A DNA stretch of 64,000 nt. Source: Fluviicoccus keumensis. GTDB taxonomy: Bacteria > Pseudomonadota > Gammaproteobacteria > Pseudomonadales > Moraxellaceae. The notes beneath the pieces are model-generated. The model had not been told where the DNA came from, ran no database searches, and saw only the letters and a program-made list of their open reading frames with translations. The position numbers were made by a program, and so were the translations under genes. The stretch lies in NCBI RefSeq assembly GCF_004217445.1, contig NZ_SHKX01000014.1, positions 150,427 to 214,426 on the forward strand, in the 5' to 3' direction. The first letter of the stretch is position 1. The number at the start of each line of letters is the position of its first letter. Shown here in pieces: positions 8,093-17,064 of this stretch.

Positions 8093-9755
8093 TTACCTTC
8101 CCCCCCAACCCACTCCTCCTCTCCGTCCGCCTCCCCACCGCGACGGAGAGCCCCCTCTCCCCCGCCCACACCTGCACCCGCACCCTCGCCCGCGTCACCC
8201 CCGTATACAACAACTCCCGCGACACCACCTGCGAATCCGCCCCCGGCAACACCACCGCCACCTCCTCAAACTCCGACCCCTGCGACTTGTGCACCGTCAT
8301 CGCAAACGCCGTCTCCACATGCGCCAGCCGCGCCACCGAAATCCCCCGCTCCCGCCCCGGAAAAAACACCTCCAGCCCCGCCGCCGACCGCAACGCCACC
8401 CCGATATCGCCATTGAACACATTCAACGCATAATCGTTCTGCATCACCATCACCGGCCGTCCGTGAAACCACAACGCCGCCCCCGCCTCCTGGCCCAGCG
8501 CCGCCCGCAGCCGCGCCGTCAGCCGCTCGTTCAGGCCCGCCACCCCCGTGGTGCCCTCGCGCAACGCGCACAACACCCGGAATCGCCCGAAGGCCGCCAG
8601 CACCGCCTCGGTGTCCGCCCCGCCGCGCAAGGCGTCCACATAGGGCGCATAGCCCCGGAACAAGGCCTCGGCCAGCGCCTCCGCGCCCGGCAAATCCTCA
8701 AAGCGCACCTTGTCCAGCCCCTGCCGCCGGAAGCCCAGCACCGCCGCGCTGTCGCCGGCGCAAATGGCCGCCGCCAGCCGGCCAATGCCGCTGTCCGCGC
8801 CAAAACGCTGGCTTTCGTTCAGTGCCACCCGCGCCGCCTGCAAGCGCGGGGCGCGGCCCATTTCCTCCAGCACCGCCCCCGCTTCCACCGCCGCCAGCTG
8901 GTTGGCATCGCCCAGCAGGATCAGCCGGGTGCGGCGCGGGTCGATGGCGGCCAGCAGTTGCGAGGCCAGCCGCAGGTCGATCATCGAGGCTTCGTCCACA
9001 ATCACCAGGTCGAAGGGCAAGGGATTGGCGGCGTGGTATTGCGCCGGGCGGTCGTACTGGATGCCCAGCAGCCGGTGCAGGGTGCTGGCCGAGGTCGGCA
9101 GCGCTGCCCGCATGGCGTCGGTGACGCCGGTGGCTTTGGCCAGCGCGGCGCTGAGGGCTTCGTACATGCGCGCGGCGGCCTTGCCGGTGGGGGCCGCCAG
9201 CGCCACGTGCAGCGTCGGGTTCTGTTCCAGCAGCGCCAGCAGGATGCGCACCAGCGTGTAGGTCTTGCCGGTGCCGGGGCCGCCGGTAATCAGGCTGAAA
9301 CGGCGCTGCGTGGCCATGGCCACCGCCTGCCGCTGCCGTTCGTTCAGGCCGTCCAGGTGATGCGCGGCCACCGGCGCGGCGTCGCCCACGGCTTCGTCCA
9401 GCGCGCTCAGGGCTTGCGCCAGCTGCGTTTCCGCCTGCCAGTGCCGGTACAGGTACAGCCGTTCGTCTTCGGCCACCAGCGGCGCCACGGTGTCGGCGGC
9501 GCGGGCGGCGTCCACCAGCACCGGCGAAGACAGGTTCCGCCAAGGCGCGTGTTCGTCCACCAGGCAGACATGGCCCTGCGCCAGCCCTGCCGCCAGTTTC
9601 CGCACCCAGTCGCGGATCCGTCCGGCCTGCGCGGGGTCGCCGCCGTCACGCTGGTGCAGACTGGCCAGCAGTTCGGCCAGTCCGGCGCTCCAGGCGGGGG
9701 CATCATCGGTCTGTCCGGGTTGGCTGGACAGCGTGGCGGTGAAGGGCAAGGTCAT
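8085..9755 (-). CDS. recD: exodeoxyribonuclease V alpha subunit RecD
   Basis: 556 residues, a little shorter than E. coli RecD (608). RecD is the fast 5'-3' SF1 helicase of the RecBCD complex that resects double-strand ends and degrades linear foreign DNA. Visible motifs are ITGGPGTGKTYT (Walker A), LVIVDEASMIDLRLA (motif II), GDANQLAAVEAG (motif III), AMTVHKSQGSEFEEV (motif V) and LLYTGVTRAR (motif VI). The start overlaps the recB stop by 4 bp. The last codons (GGKVIM then stop) lie inside the end of the AT-rich NACHT gene, so the natural C-terminus was probably replaced or extended when that segment arrived. All helicase motifs are upstream of this point, so activity should be kept. Confidence 0.96.
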   Translation of the reverse strand: MTLPFTATLSSQPGQTDDAPAWSAGLAELLASLHQRDGGDPAQAGRIRDWVRKLAAGLAQGHVCLVDEHAPWRNLSSPVLVDAARAADTVAPLVAEDERLYLYRHWQAETQLAQALSALDEAVGDAAPVAAHHLDGLNERQRQAVAMATQRRFSLITGGPGTGKTYTLVRILLALLEQNPTLHVALAAPTGKAAARMYEALSAALAKATGVTDAMRAALPTSASTLHRLLGIQYDRPAQYHAANPLPFDLVIVDEASMIDLRLASQLLAAIDPRRTRLILLGDANQLAAVEAGAVLEEMGRAPRLQAARVALNESQRFGADSGIGRLAAAICAGDSAAVLGFRRQGLDKVRFEDLPGAEALAEALFRGYAPYVDALRGGADTEAVLAAFGRFRVLCALREGTTGVAGLNERLTARLRAALGQEAGAALWFHGRPVMVMQNDYALNVFNGDIGVALRSAAGLEVFFPGRERGISVARLAHVETAFAMTVHKSQGSEFEEVAVVLPGADSQVVSRELLYTGVTRARVRVQVWAGERGLSVAVGRRTERRSGLGGKVIM

Positions 9756-12700
9756 GTTGTCGCCTCCTCGGCGGCCAGCAGTTGGCTGAGGGTGTCCAGC
9801 AGCGCCACGGACGGCTGCCAGGCGTGGACGCCGTGCGCGCCCTGCGCCGGGTGCATGCCGCGGATGAACAGGTAATAGACCCCGCCCAGATGCACGGCGG
9901 GGTCGTAGTCGCGCAGGCGGCTGCGCAGCCAGCGGTGCAGCGCCACGGCGTACAGCGCGGCCTGCAGGTGATAGCCGCCGTGCGCCATGGCCTGCGCCAG
10001 CCCGTGCGGGCCGAAGGCGGCGTAGTCGTGGCCCAGGCGGTTGCTCTTGTAGTCGGCCACGTACCAGCGGCCTTCATGGCGGAATACCAGGTCGATGGAG
10101 CCTTTCAGGAAGCCGCGAATGGTCTGGTCGCCCAGTTCCGGCACCGGCAGCCCGGCCTGGCGCAGGGTGTCCACCAGCGCGCGGGTGCGCAGCGCGGGCA
10201 GCGGCAGGTGGAAGTCCAGCTCGCGCAGGGTGTGGGCGCGGGGAATGTCGGCCAGGCGCAGGCCGGGGGCCAGCGGCGTGGCCAGCACTTCGTCCAGCCA
10301 GTCGGCCACGTCCTGCACCAGCAGCGGGGTGTCGGTGTCGTCGCCGGTCAGGACGCCGTAGCGGCGCAGTTGCCGTTCCACCAGCGCGTGGCCGTGCTCG
10401 GTGCTCTGCTGCGCCACCGGCCGGGTGAAGTCCAGATGCTCGAACAGGCCGTGCAGGCAGTTGCCGGTGACGCTGGCGGGCAACCGCGCCGGATGCGGGA
10501 AGCGGAAGCGCAGCGGCAGTTCGGCCAGCGGCGGCGCGGGGTCCAGCACCGGCTGCGGGGCGTCGCGGTCGTGGTCGGCGGCGGTGTCGTCGGGGGTCAC
10601 GGGCGCGGCGGGTAGCGTGATGGTCTGCGGCTGGCTGTTGTTGTTCAGGTCGCTGAAACTGGTGACGCGCCAGCCGCCGGGCACGGCCGGGGCCGGGGTT
10701 TCGCGCAGTTCGGGCAGGCGGTCGCCGCGCGCGGGCAGGCGTTGCACGGCGTCGAACGCCACCGGCTGCACGGCAATCAGGCCGGGATGCTGCTCGCTCA
10801 GGGCGTGCAGGCTGCCCTCGCCCTGCGGCAGCCAGTGGCCCAGGCAGGAATCGTCCACCGTGGTTTTGGCGGTATCCACCGGGAACCAGGCGACATAGCA
10901 GCGCTGGGCGGCGCGGGTCAGCGCCACGTAGCCCAGGCGCAGGTCTTCGCTCAGCACTTCTCTTTCCAGCAGCTTCTGATCACCGGGATCCAGGTCATCC
11001 CGAAGGTCAAAAATGGCTTCACCGTCCTTGTGATAGAACGGCGTGCCCCGGTTCGGGTCGGGCGGCGTCCACAGCACCGGCGCGAAGACGATGGGATATT
11101 CCAGCCCCTTCGAGGCGTGGATGGTGAGGATCTTCACCAGGTTCTCGTCGCTTTCCAGCCGCAGTTCGGCGTTGGCGCTGTCCTGCGGCTGGCGGCGCTG
11201 CTGCGCCAGCCATTCGCACAGGTGGTGCTGGCCGTCGCGCTGGCGGTCTTCTTCATGCAGCAGTTCGGCCAGATGCAACAGGTTGGTGAGAATGCGCTCG
11301 CCGCCGGGCAGCGTCGCCACCCGCGCCACCACACTGTCGCGTTGCAGGAATTCCCGCCAGGCCACCATGAAGCCGCGCCGCAGCCAGGTCTGCTGGTAGT
11401 CCTGGAAGCGTTGCAGCTGCTCGGTCCAGCCCGCCGTGTCGGTCTGCCAGCGCAGGAAATCGGCCACCGTCGCCCCGCACAGGCGGGTGGCCAGCGCGGC
11501 GCGCACCTTGCCTTCGTGGTGCGGCTCGGCCATCGCCGCCAGCAGCTGCGACAAGTCCTCGGCCTCGGCACTGGCGAACACCTTCTCGTTCGACTGCATC
11601 GCCGCCTTCACCCCGGCGCGGGCCAGCTCGCGGCGCAACTGGTCGGCCTGATAATGCGCCCGCACCAGGATGGCGATGTCACGTCCCTGTACCGGCTTGC
11701 CGTCCAGCAGCAGCTTTTCCTCTTGCGCGCCGTGCAGCAAGCGCACGATCTCGTTGACGGTGGCGCGCACCGCCCAGCGCACGCCGTCGTCCTTGCTGTT
11801 GCCGCAGTCACCGTCAGGCGTCAGGAAGCGCAGCGGTTGCCGGTCGGTCCCTGCGCTTTCGCGGAGGTCCACCAGCGCCGCGCAGGGTTTGGCGCCCTTG
11901 CCCACCGGGGTATACGTGATTTTTGCCTGATCTTCCCCCTGCTCCGGCCGGGGCCAGAAGGCATCGTCTTTCTGGGCGAAGAAGGCGTTCAGCGCCTCGA
12001 TCAGCGGTTTCACCGAGCGCTGGTTGTCGGCCAGGTCGTGCTTGGCGCTGTCGGGCACGTCGTCGTAGGCGCGCAGGTAGGTATAGACGTCCGCGCCCCG
12101 GAAACGGTAGATCGCCTGCTTCGGGTCGCCCACCAGGAACAGCACGCTGTCGGCCGGGTCGGCGTTCAGGTACACCGCCTGCAGGATGCGGTACTGGGCG
12201 TCGTCGGTGTCCTGGAATTCGTCCACCAGCGCCGCCGGATAGCGGGCGCGCAAGGCCTCGGCCAACCCCGGGCCGGTGTCGGCATCGCCCAGCGCCTGCG
12301 CCAGTCCCTTGATCTGCATGTCAAAATTCTGCGCCTGCTGCTGTTGCAGGCGGCGGGTCAGGGTTTCCTGGCAATAGACGGCCAGTTGCTGGCGGAACAG
12401 GCGGCTCTGGCGCTGGATGGCGGCGCGGCAGTCTTCCAGTTGCTCTGGCAGATCGTGCAGGGCGTCGAACAGGGCGTGATGCGGGAATTGCCCGGCGTAC
12501 TTCTTGGCGGTCTTCTCCTGCAACTTGTCGCTGCTGAAATTTTCGATCACCTTCAGGAAGGCCTTGGCGGCGGTGCTGCCGCTGCCGATGAATTCCGCCA
12601 GCCCCGCCGACGGGTCGCGCAGGAAGCGGTCGAGCGCGCCCAGCCCCTTGCGGATCAGCTCGGGCTTGTAGCTGGTCTGACTGAGCATGTGACCGTGTTC

Positions 12701-13426
12701 GGCCAGCAGCGCGCGCACGGCAGCCTGTTCCTGCTGCCACAAGACTTGCAACGCATCCAACTGCTGCTTGCCGCGCGTCAGCGCCGCGTCGTTGCCGGAA
12801 TCCGCACCGATGAACAGTTGCGCCTGGCCCTGGTTCAACACGCCCTGCACGAATTTCTGCAACTCGCCCAGGCTGAAGGCGCCGGTATTCAGGTAATAGC
12901 TCACCAGCAGCGGGTCGGCCTGCCGCCACTGCCGGCGGCAAAAATCCTGGATGATCTCGCGCAGCAAGGGCGAGGTATCGGTGATCACTTCCACGTCCAG
13001 CGGTGCGCCGCTGGCCAGCGCCTGCTCGCTCAGCACGCCCTGACAGAAACCGTGGATGGTGGTGATGGTGGCCAGGTCGAAATCGGCCAGCGCCTGCTTC
13101 AGCCGCATGCGTGCGGTGGTGCGGTCGGTCAGCCGCGCCAGCAGCGGCGTGTAGAACGGATCGTCCACCGCCTCGCCGTCTTCGGCGCGTTGCACGGCGG
13201 CCAGCGTTTCCACCAGCCGCTTGCGGATGCGGTCGCGCAGCTCGGCGGCGGCGGCCTTGGTGAAGGTGATGGCCAGAATCTGCTTCGGCTCCAGCCCGCG
13301 CTCCAGCACCAGTCGCGCAAACAGCGCCGACAGCGTCCAGGTCTTGCCGGTGCCGGCCGAGGCCTGGATCAGTTGCACGCCGGAGAGGGGGGCGTCTATC
13401 GCGGGGATTTTTTTCAGCTCGCTCAT
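9752..13426 (-). CDS. recB: exodeoxyribonuclease V beta subunit RecB
   Basis: 1224 residues. RecB is the 3'-5' SF1 helicase and the only nuclease of RecBCD. The N-terminal helicase shows LIQASAGTGKTWTLSALFARL (Walker A at ~21–29), then AITFTKAAAAELRDRI, VDEFQDTDDAQYRIL (motif II), FLVGDPKQAIYRFRGAD (motif III) and LTIHASKGLEYPIVF (motif V). The C-terminal ~300 residues are the nuclease domain, with catalytic GSIDLVF and VADYKSN (the D…D-x-K signature). The gene overlaps recC upstream and recD downstream by 4 bp each, giving a translationally coupled recC-recB-recD order. The E. coli ptrA gene is not between them. Confidence 0.97.
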   Translation of the reverse strand: MSELKKIPAIDAPLSGVQLIQASAGTGKTWTLSALFARLVLERGLEPKQILAITFTKAAAAELRDRIRKRLVETLAAVQRAEDGEAVDDPFYTPLLARLTDRTTARMRLKQALADFDLATITTIHGFCQGVLSEQALASGAPLDVEVITDTSPLLREIIQDFCRRQWRQADPLLVSYYLNTGAFSLGELQKFVQGVLNQGQAQLFIGADSGNDAALTRGKQQLDALQVLWQQEQAAVRALLAEHGHMLSQTSYKPELIRKGLGALDRFLRDPSAGLAEFIGSGSTAAKAFLKVIENFSSDKLQEKTAKKYAGQFPHHALFDALHDLPEQLEDCRAAIQRQSRLFRQQLAVYCQETLTRRLQQQQAQNFDMQIKGLAQALGDADTGPGLAEALRARYPAALVDEFQDTDDAQYRILQAVYLNADPADSVLFLVGDPKQAIYRFRGADVYTYLRAYDDVPDSAKHDLADNQRSVKPLIEALNAFFAQKDDAFWPRPEQGEDQAKITYTPVGKGAKPCAALVDLRESAGTDRQPLRFLTPDGDCGNSKDDGVRWAVRATVNEIVRLLHGAQEEKLLLDGKPVQGRDIAILVRAHYQADQLRRELARAGVKAAMQSNEKVFASAEAEDLSQLLAAMAEPHHEGKVRAALATRLCGATVADFLRWQTDTAGWTEQLQRFQDYQQTWLRRGFMVAWREFLQRDSVVARVATLPGGERILTNLLHLAELLHEEDRQRDGQHHLCEWLAQQRRQPQDSANAELRLESDENLVKILTIHASKGLEYPIVFAPVLWTPPDPNRGTPFYHKDGEAIFDLRDDLDPGDQKLLEREVLSEDLRLGYVALTRAAQRCYVAWFPVDTAKTTVDDSCLGHWLPQGEGSLHALSEQHPGLIAVQPVAFDAVQRLPARGDRLPELRETPAPAVPGGWRVTSFSDLNNNSQPQTITLPAAPVTPDDTAADHDRDAPQPVLDPAPPLAELPLRFRFPHPARLPASVTGNCLHGLFEHLDFTRPVAQQSTEHGHALVERQLRRYGVLTGDDTDTPLLVQDVADWLDEVLATPLAPGLRLADIPRAHTLRELDFHLPLPALRTRALVDTLRQAGLPVPELGDQTIRGFLKGSIDLVFRHEGRWYVADYKSNRLGHDYAAFGPHGLAQAMAHGGYHLQAALYAVALHRWLRSRLRDYDPAVHLGGVYYLFIRGMHPAQGAHGVHAWQPSVALLDTLSQLLAAEEATT

Positions 13427-16400
13427 GCCTCATTCCCTCCCACCAACACCCCCACATCCTCCCACGTCCCTTCCTGCAACGCCGCCTTCAACGGCCCGAA
13501 CAGGCGCAGCGCCTCGCCGGTCACGCTCTCCGGCAGCCGCTCCTGATCTTCGGCGCTCAGCACCCGCTTCCACAGGCTGTCGGCCACCACGTCCTCCCAA
13601 GCCTTCTCCAGCTTGGCGCGGGCCTTGGCCTCGTCCTTCACCGCGCCCTTTGCGTATTCCCAGGCGGCGTCGGGCGGCAACAGCAGCGGCGTGCGCTGGC
13701 CCCGGTCATAGGCCTCCATCCAGCGGTCCAGCTGCTCGGCGGCCTCGTCGGCACCCAAGCCTTCAAACCACGCCGGGCCATCGAGGAACAGCCACAGCGT
13801 GCGCCGTCCCGCCCCCGCCACCTGCCACAGCAGGTGCGCCAGCCACGCCCGCACCAGATACTTGGCGGACTGCTTCGAGAGTTGATAACCGGGCTGGTAC
13901 GGCTCGTCCAGCGGCGGCAGGTCCACCGACAGGCGATAACCGCGCAGTTGCAGGTCGTGGCGCACCGGCGTCACTTCGCGCTTGACCCGCTCCCACGCGC
14001 TTTGCAGGTCGTGCAAGCTTTGCTGCGCTTGCGTCCAGTAGACGCTGCCCACCGTGCCCACCGGCAACGCCCCGCTGGCGCGCAGCACCGGCTCGGCCTG
14101 ATGCCGGGCGTGGAACAGCTTCGACCGCAGCTGCCACTTGTCGAGGTGGTTCAGTTGCAGCGGCTCCTCGTCGTGCAGGGAGTCATCCAGGCTTTCCAGC
14201 CGCAGCTTCAGCCCGACTTTCAGGAAGAATTCGGCGGGATGCTTGAAGAAGCGTTGCAGCAATTCCAGCGTCAGTTGCGGGGTGTCGCTGTCGGGCGGCA
14301 GTTCGGCATTCACGAACGGCGGCAGCACGCTTTCCGGTTTCTGCACGGCGCGGGCGGCGGGCAGCCAGTCGGCGGCGTGGCTGAACAGGCGGGCGCTGTC
14401 CGGCTCGAAATAGCGCGGGCTGAAGGCTTGCAGGCGATGCTCGTAGACGCACTGCGCCTTCAGCGCTTTCGCGCCGCCCTCCACCCGCGTGCCCAGGTAA
14501 TCCAGCAACTCACCGATCAGGATCGACGGCGGGAATTCCGCCGACTGGTTGTTGCTGTGGCCGTTGTAGAACAGCAGGAAGTGGTCATGGGCGGCCATCA
14601 GCGCGTCGAGGAAGGCACCGCGGTCATCGTCGCGGCGGGAACGGTCGCCGGGCCGGGGCTGCGGGTCCAGCCGCAGCAGGTCAAATTCGTTGAAGGGATC
14701 GCGACGCGGGAAGCTGGTGTCTTCCAGCCCCAGCAGGCAGATGACGCGGTACGGCAGGTTGCGCAGCGCGCCGATACGGCTGAAGGTGACCGAGCCGCCC
14801 GGCAGCGGCTCCGGCGCTTCGCTGTCCAGCCGCTGGTCGATCTCGCGCAGCAGCAGGAACAGCGGCACCGGCTCGCTGACCTTGGCATTGCCGGCGTGGC
14901 GTTCAATGTCGTCCAGCGCCCGCTCCAGCCCGCGCAGGGCGTACTCCCCGGCCAGGCTGCCGAAGAAACCCAGCAGGTCGCCGCGCAGGACCGCCAGCCA
15001 TTCCTCCACCGGCCGCGCCTGTGTCCACCAGTCGCGGCGCAGCGCCAGGTCGGTCACGGCGCGGGTCAGCACGCCGATCAGCGCGAACTGCCCCGCCTCC
15101 ACCCCGCCCACCGGCTGCAGGCCGCCCGCCAGTCCGTCGAATTCCGGCGGCAGGGCAATGGCCAGCAGCAGCCGTTCCAACCCGAACAGCAGGGTGTGGG
15201 TGTCGTCCAGATCCTCGGCATCGCCGCTCTGGCGGGCGCGGTGTTGGCCGTCTAGCCCGCGATAGACCCCGGCCTGTTGCAGCAGCCCGGCGGCCTTTTC
15301 GATATCGGCGGCTTCCAGCCCGTAATAGGCGGCCACCGGCGGCAGCGCCAGCCAATCCAGCAGCGCCGACTGCGCCAACCGTGTCTGCGTCAGCTGGTAC
15401 AGGCCGTGGAAGGCCTGCCAGAGGGTATTTTCCTCGGCCTTGGGCACGCCGGTCAGTTGCCAGGGAATGCGGCGCGCGGCGGGCACGGTGCCGAACACCG
15501 ACTCGATAGCCCCGGCGGCGGTGACCACATCGGGCAGCATTACCGCCACATCCTGCGGTTTCAGGTCGGGGTGAAGGGCGAACAGGTGCAGCAAGCGATC
15601 ATGCAGCGCCTCCAGCTGGCGGGTCAGGCTGTGGCAACTGTGGATTTGCAGCGAGACATCGCTGTCCGCCAGCGACCAGAACGGCAGGTCATCACCGTGC
15701 TGGTGTTCCAGCGTGTGCAGGCTGTGTTGCAGACGGCGCAGCAGGCTGTCGCCCTCTAGCGGCGGGAACAGGTCGCGCCAGTCGTTGTCGTGTTCGCCGC
15801 CGGACAGGTCGGCCAGCAGGCGGAAATTGTCACGGGCCTGCTTGCCCCAGGCCGCCAGCAGCGGATGCCCGGCGCTGTGGTAGGCCACCTTGTGCGGCTG
15901 CAGCACCCGCATCTTTTCCAGCCAGCGCGGGTCCACCACGTCGGCCCAGTATTCGCGTGAGGGGTTGAGGTGCAGCCAGTGCAGCTCGGTATAGGGCGAC
16001 AACGCCTGGAAGAAGTGCAGCACCGGCGGCGGCAGGCGCACGGTGGTGAACACGGCCAGCCGTTCCGGCAGGTGGCGGCGCAGCGCCGGTTGTTCGGCCA
16101 GCGCGTGCAGGTAACGGGTGGAAAGCTGTCCGCCCTCGGCGAAGGTCTCGGCGAACAGTTCCTGCCACAGCCGCGCCTGCCAGGCCTGATGCGTCCAGTC
16201 GTGCGGCAGGCGTCCGTCCTGCCGCCAGCGTTCCAGCCAGTCGGGGCGGTAGCTGACGTAGTCGGCGTAGGCCTGGGCGATGCGGCCCGCCAGTTGCCAG
16301 CGCCCCAGCACCGGGTTGGGGGTGCGTTGCAGGTAGGCGCGCAGGGGGTGGAAGTCGGGGTCGTCGTCGGGCAGGTGGCCGAGGCGTTCGAACAGCCGCC

Positions 16401-16674
16401 ATTGCATCAGTTCGCGGGGCAGTGACTGGGTGTGTTCGTTGCTGTCCAGCACCTGCTTGTAGCACTGCCAGCGGAAGCTGATGGGGTACTGGATGGCGAA
16501 GTGGGCGGCGATGCCGAAGCGTTCGGCCCAGCGCAGCTCCAGCCAGCGGCCCAGGGCGATGGTGGGGACGAGGACGGTCAGGGGTTGCAGGGGGTCGCTC
16601 ACCGGGTCGCCCAACGCCAGGCTGAGGGCGTCGAACAGGGTGTTCAGGTCGTGGGATTGGGTGATGGTGAGCAT
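13423..16674 (-). CDS. recC: exodeoxyribonuclease V gamma subunit RecC
   Basis: 1083 residues from the ATG at 16674 (MLTITQSHDLNTLFDALS). A longer in-frame start at 16767 adds 31 non-conserved residues that run into repeat-like intergenic DNA, so I prefer the shorter form; E. coli RecC is 1122. RecC scans for Chi and holds RecB and RecD together through a dead helicase fold and a dead nuclease fold. Recognisable stretches are PLTVLVPTIALGRWLELRWA near the N-terminus, HSCHSLTRQLEALHDRLL, VAVMLPDVVTAAGAIESVFG and RVICLLGLEDTSFPRRD. It is the first gene of the recCBD operon. Confidence 0.96.
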   Translation of the reverse strand: MLTITQSHDLNTLFDALSLALGDPVSDPLQPLTVLVPTIALGRWLELRWAERFGIAAHFAIQYPISFRWQCYKQVLDSNEHTQSLPRELMQWRLFERLGHLPDDDPDFHPLRAYLQRTPNPVLGRWQLAGRIAQAYADYVSYRPDWLERWRQDGRLPHDWTHQAWQARLWQELFAETFAEGGQLSTRYLHALAEQPALRRHLPERLAVFTTVRLPPPVLHFFQALSPYTELHWLHLNPSREYWADVVDPRWLEKMRVLQPHKVAYHSAGHPLLAAWGKQARDNFRLLADLSGGEHDNDWRDLFPPLEGDSLLRRLQHSLHTLEHQHGDDLPFWSLADSDVSLQIHSCHSLTRQLEALHDRLLHLFALHPDLKPQDVAVMLPDVVTAAGAIESVFGTVPAARRIPWQLTGVPKAEENTLWQAFHGLYQLTQTRLAQSALLDWLALPPVAAYYGLEAADIEKAAGLLQQAGVYRGLDGQHRARQSGDAEDLDDTHTLLFGLERLLLAIALPPEFDGLAGGLQPVGGVEAGQFALIGVLTRAVTDLALRRDWWTQARPVEEWLAVLRGDLLGFFGSLAGEYALRGLERALDDIERHAGNAKVSEPVPLFLLLREIDQRLDSEAPEPLPGGSVTFSRIGALRNLPYRVICLLGLEDTSFPRRDPFNEFDLLRLDPQPRPGDRSRRDDDRGAFLDALMAAHDHFLLFYNGHSNNQSAEFPPSILIGELLDYLGTRVEGGAKALKAQCVYEHRLQAFSPRYFEPDSARLFSHAADWLPAARAVQKPESVLPPFVNAELPPDSDTPQLTLELLQRFFKHPAEFFLKVGLKLRLESLDDSLHDEEPLQLNHLDKWQLRSKLFHARHQAEPVLRASGALPVGTVGSVYWTQAQQSLHDLQSAWERVKREVTPVRHDLQLRGYRLSVDLPPLDEPYQPGYQLSKQSAKYLVRAWLAHLLWQVAGAGRRTLWLFLDGPAWFEGLGADEAAEQLDRWMEAYDRGQRTPLLLPPDAAWEYAKGAVKDEAKARAKLEKAWEDVVADSLWKRVLSAEDQERLPESVTGEALRLFGPLKAALQEGTWEDVGVLVGGNEA

Positions 16675-16772
16675 TTGTTTTTTCCCTAGGCTGGGGGGAA
16701 CCTTACTGGAAAGTGTCTTGGGCAGGAAGGGGGTTCTGTTTGGCTGGCGACTTTGGTTGTCGCGCAAATTTT

Positions 16773-16803
16773 GTAGGGGCGCACTGCGTGCGCCCTCTTC
16801 GCC
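16773..16803. repeat. half copy of the GTAGGGGCGCA repeat family
   Basis: GTAGGGGCGCACTGCGTGCG, then CCCTCTTCGCC, matches the left inverted terminus of the elements at 5241 and 5747. The right half is missing. It lies in the 390-bp non-coding gap between recC and sbcC. Confidence 0.6.
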
Positions 16804-16850
16804 CGGACATGACGGATTTTTTGGGCGAATGGCTTCCGCCTGCCGCGGGC

Positions 16851-16876
16851 CCTACTTTTCTCTTGGGAAAAGTAGG
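16851..16876. repeat. 10-bp-stem hairpin in the recC–sbcC gap
   Basis: CCTACTTTTC – TCTTGG – GAAAAGTAGG is a perfect 10-bp stem with a 6-nt loop. Similar AAAAGTAGG repeats are scattered in proteobacterial genomes. It could protect or end the sbcC transcript, but no T-tract follows. Confidence 0.5.
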
Positions 16877-16997
16877 CAAAACCGTGTCCTTCGCCAAAAC
16901 TCGCTCGCCAGGATGCCTCCGTCCGGCCGCTCCGCTTCCGTCACTGCGTTGCCGGACATGTTGGCTCAGACAGTTGGCTGCGGACAGCTCAGGTGTT

Positions 16998-17035
16998 CCC
17001 TCTCCCCGTTGGGGGAGAGGGCTAGGGAGAGGGGG
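16998..17035. repeat. CCCTCTCCCC…GGGGAGAGGG palindromic repeat
   Basis: A palindromic unit, CCCTCTCCCC – GTTG – GGGGAGAGGG, followed by CTAGGGAGAGGGGG. The same family recurs at 38120–38160 and 38205–38247. Here it lies ~30 bp past the stop of sbcC and may act as a processing or termination hairpin on that transcript. Confidence 0.7.
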
Positions 17036-17064
17036 CACGGAAAGTGCATCAAACACGCCGCAAG

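Noticed and set aside
10742..13546. 934-codon plus-strand ORF
   Set aside because: Exact antisense of recB, low-complexity composition; recB motifs are complete on the minus strand.
16675..16767. 31-residue N-terminal extension of RecC
   Set aside because: Reads into repeat-like intergenic DNA; MLTITQSHDL at 16674 is the expected family start.
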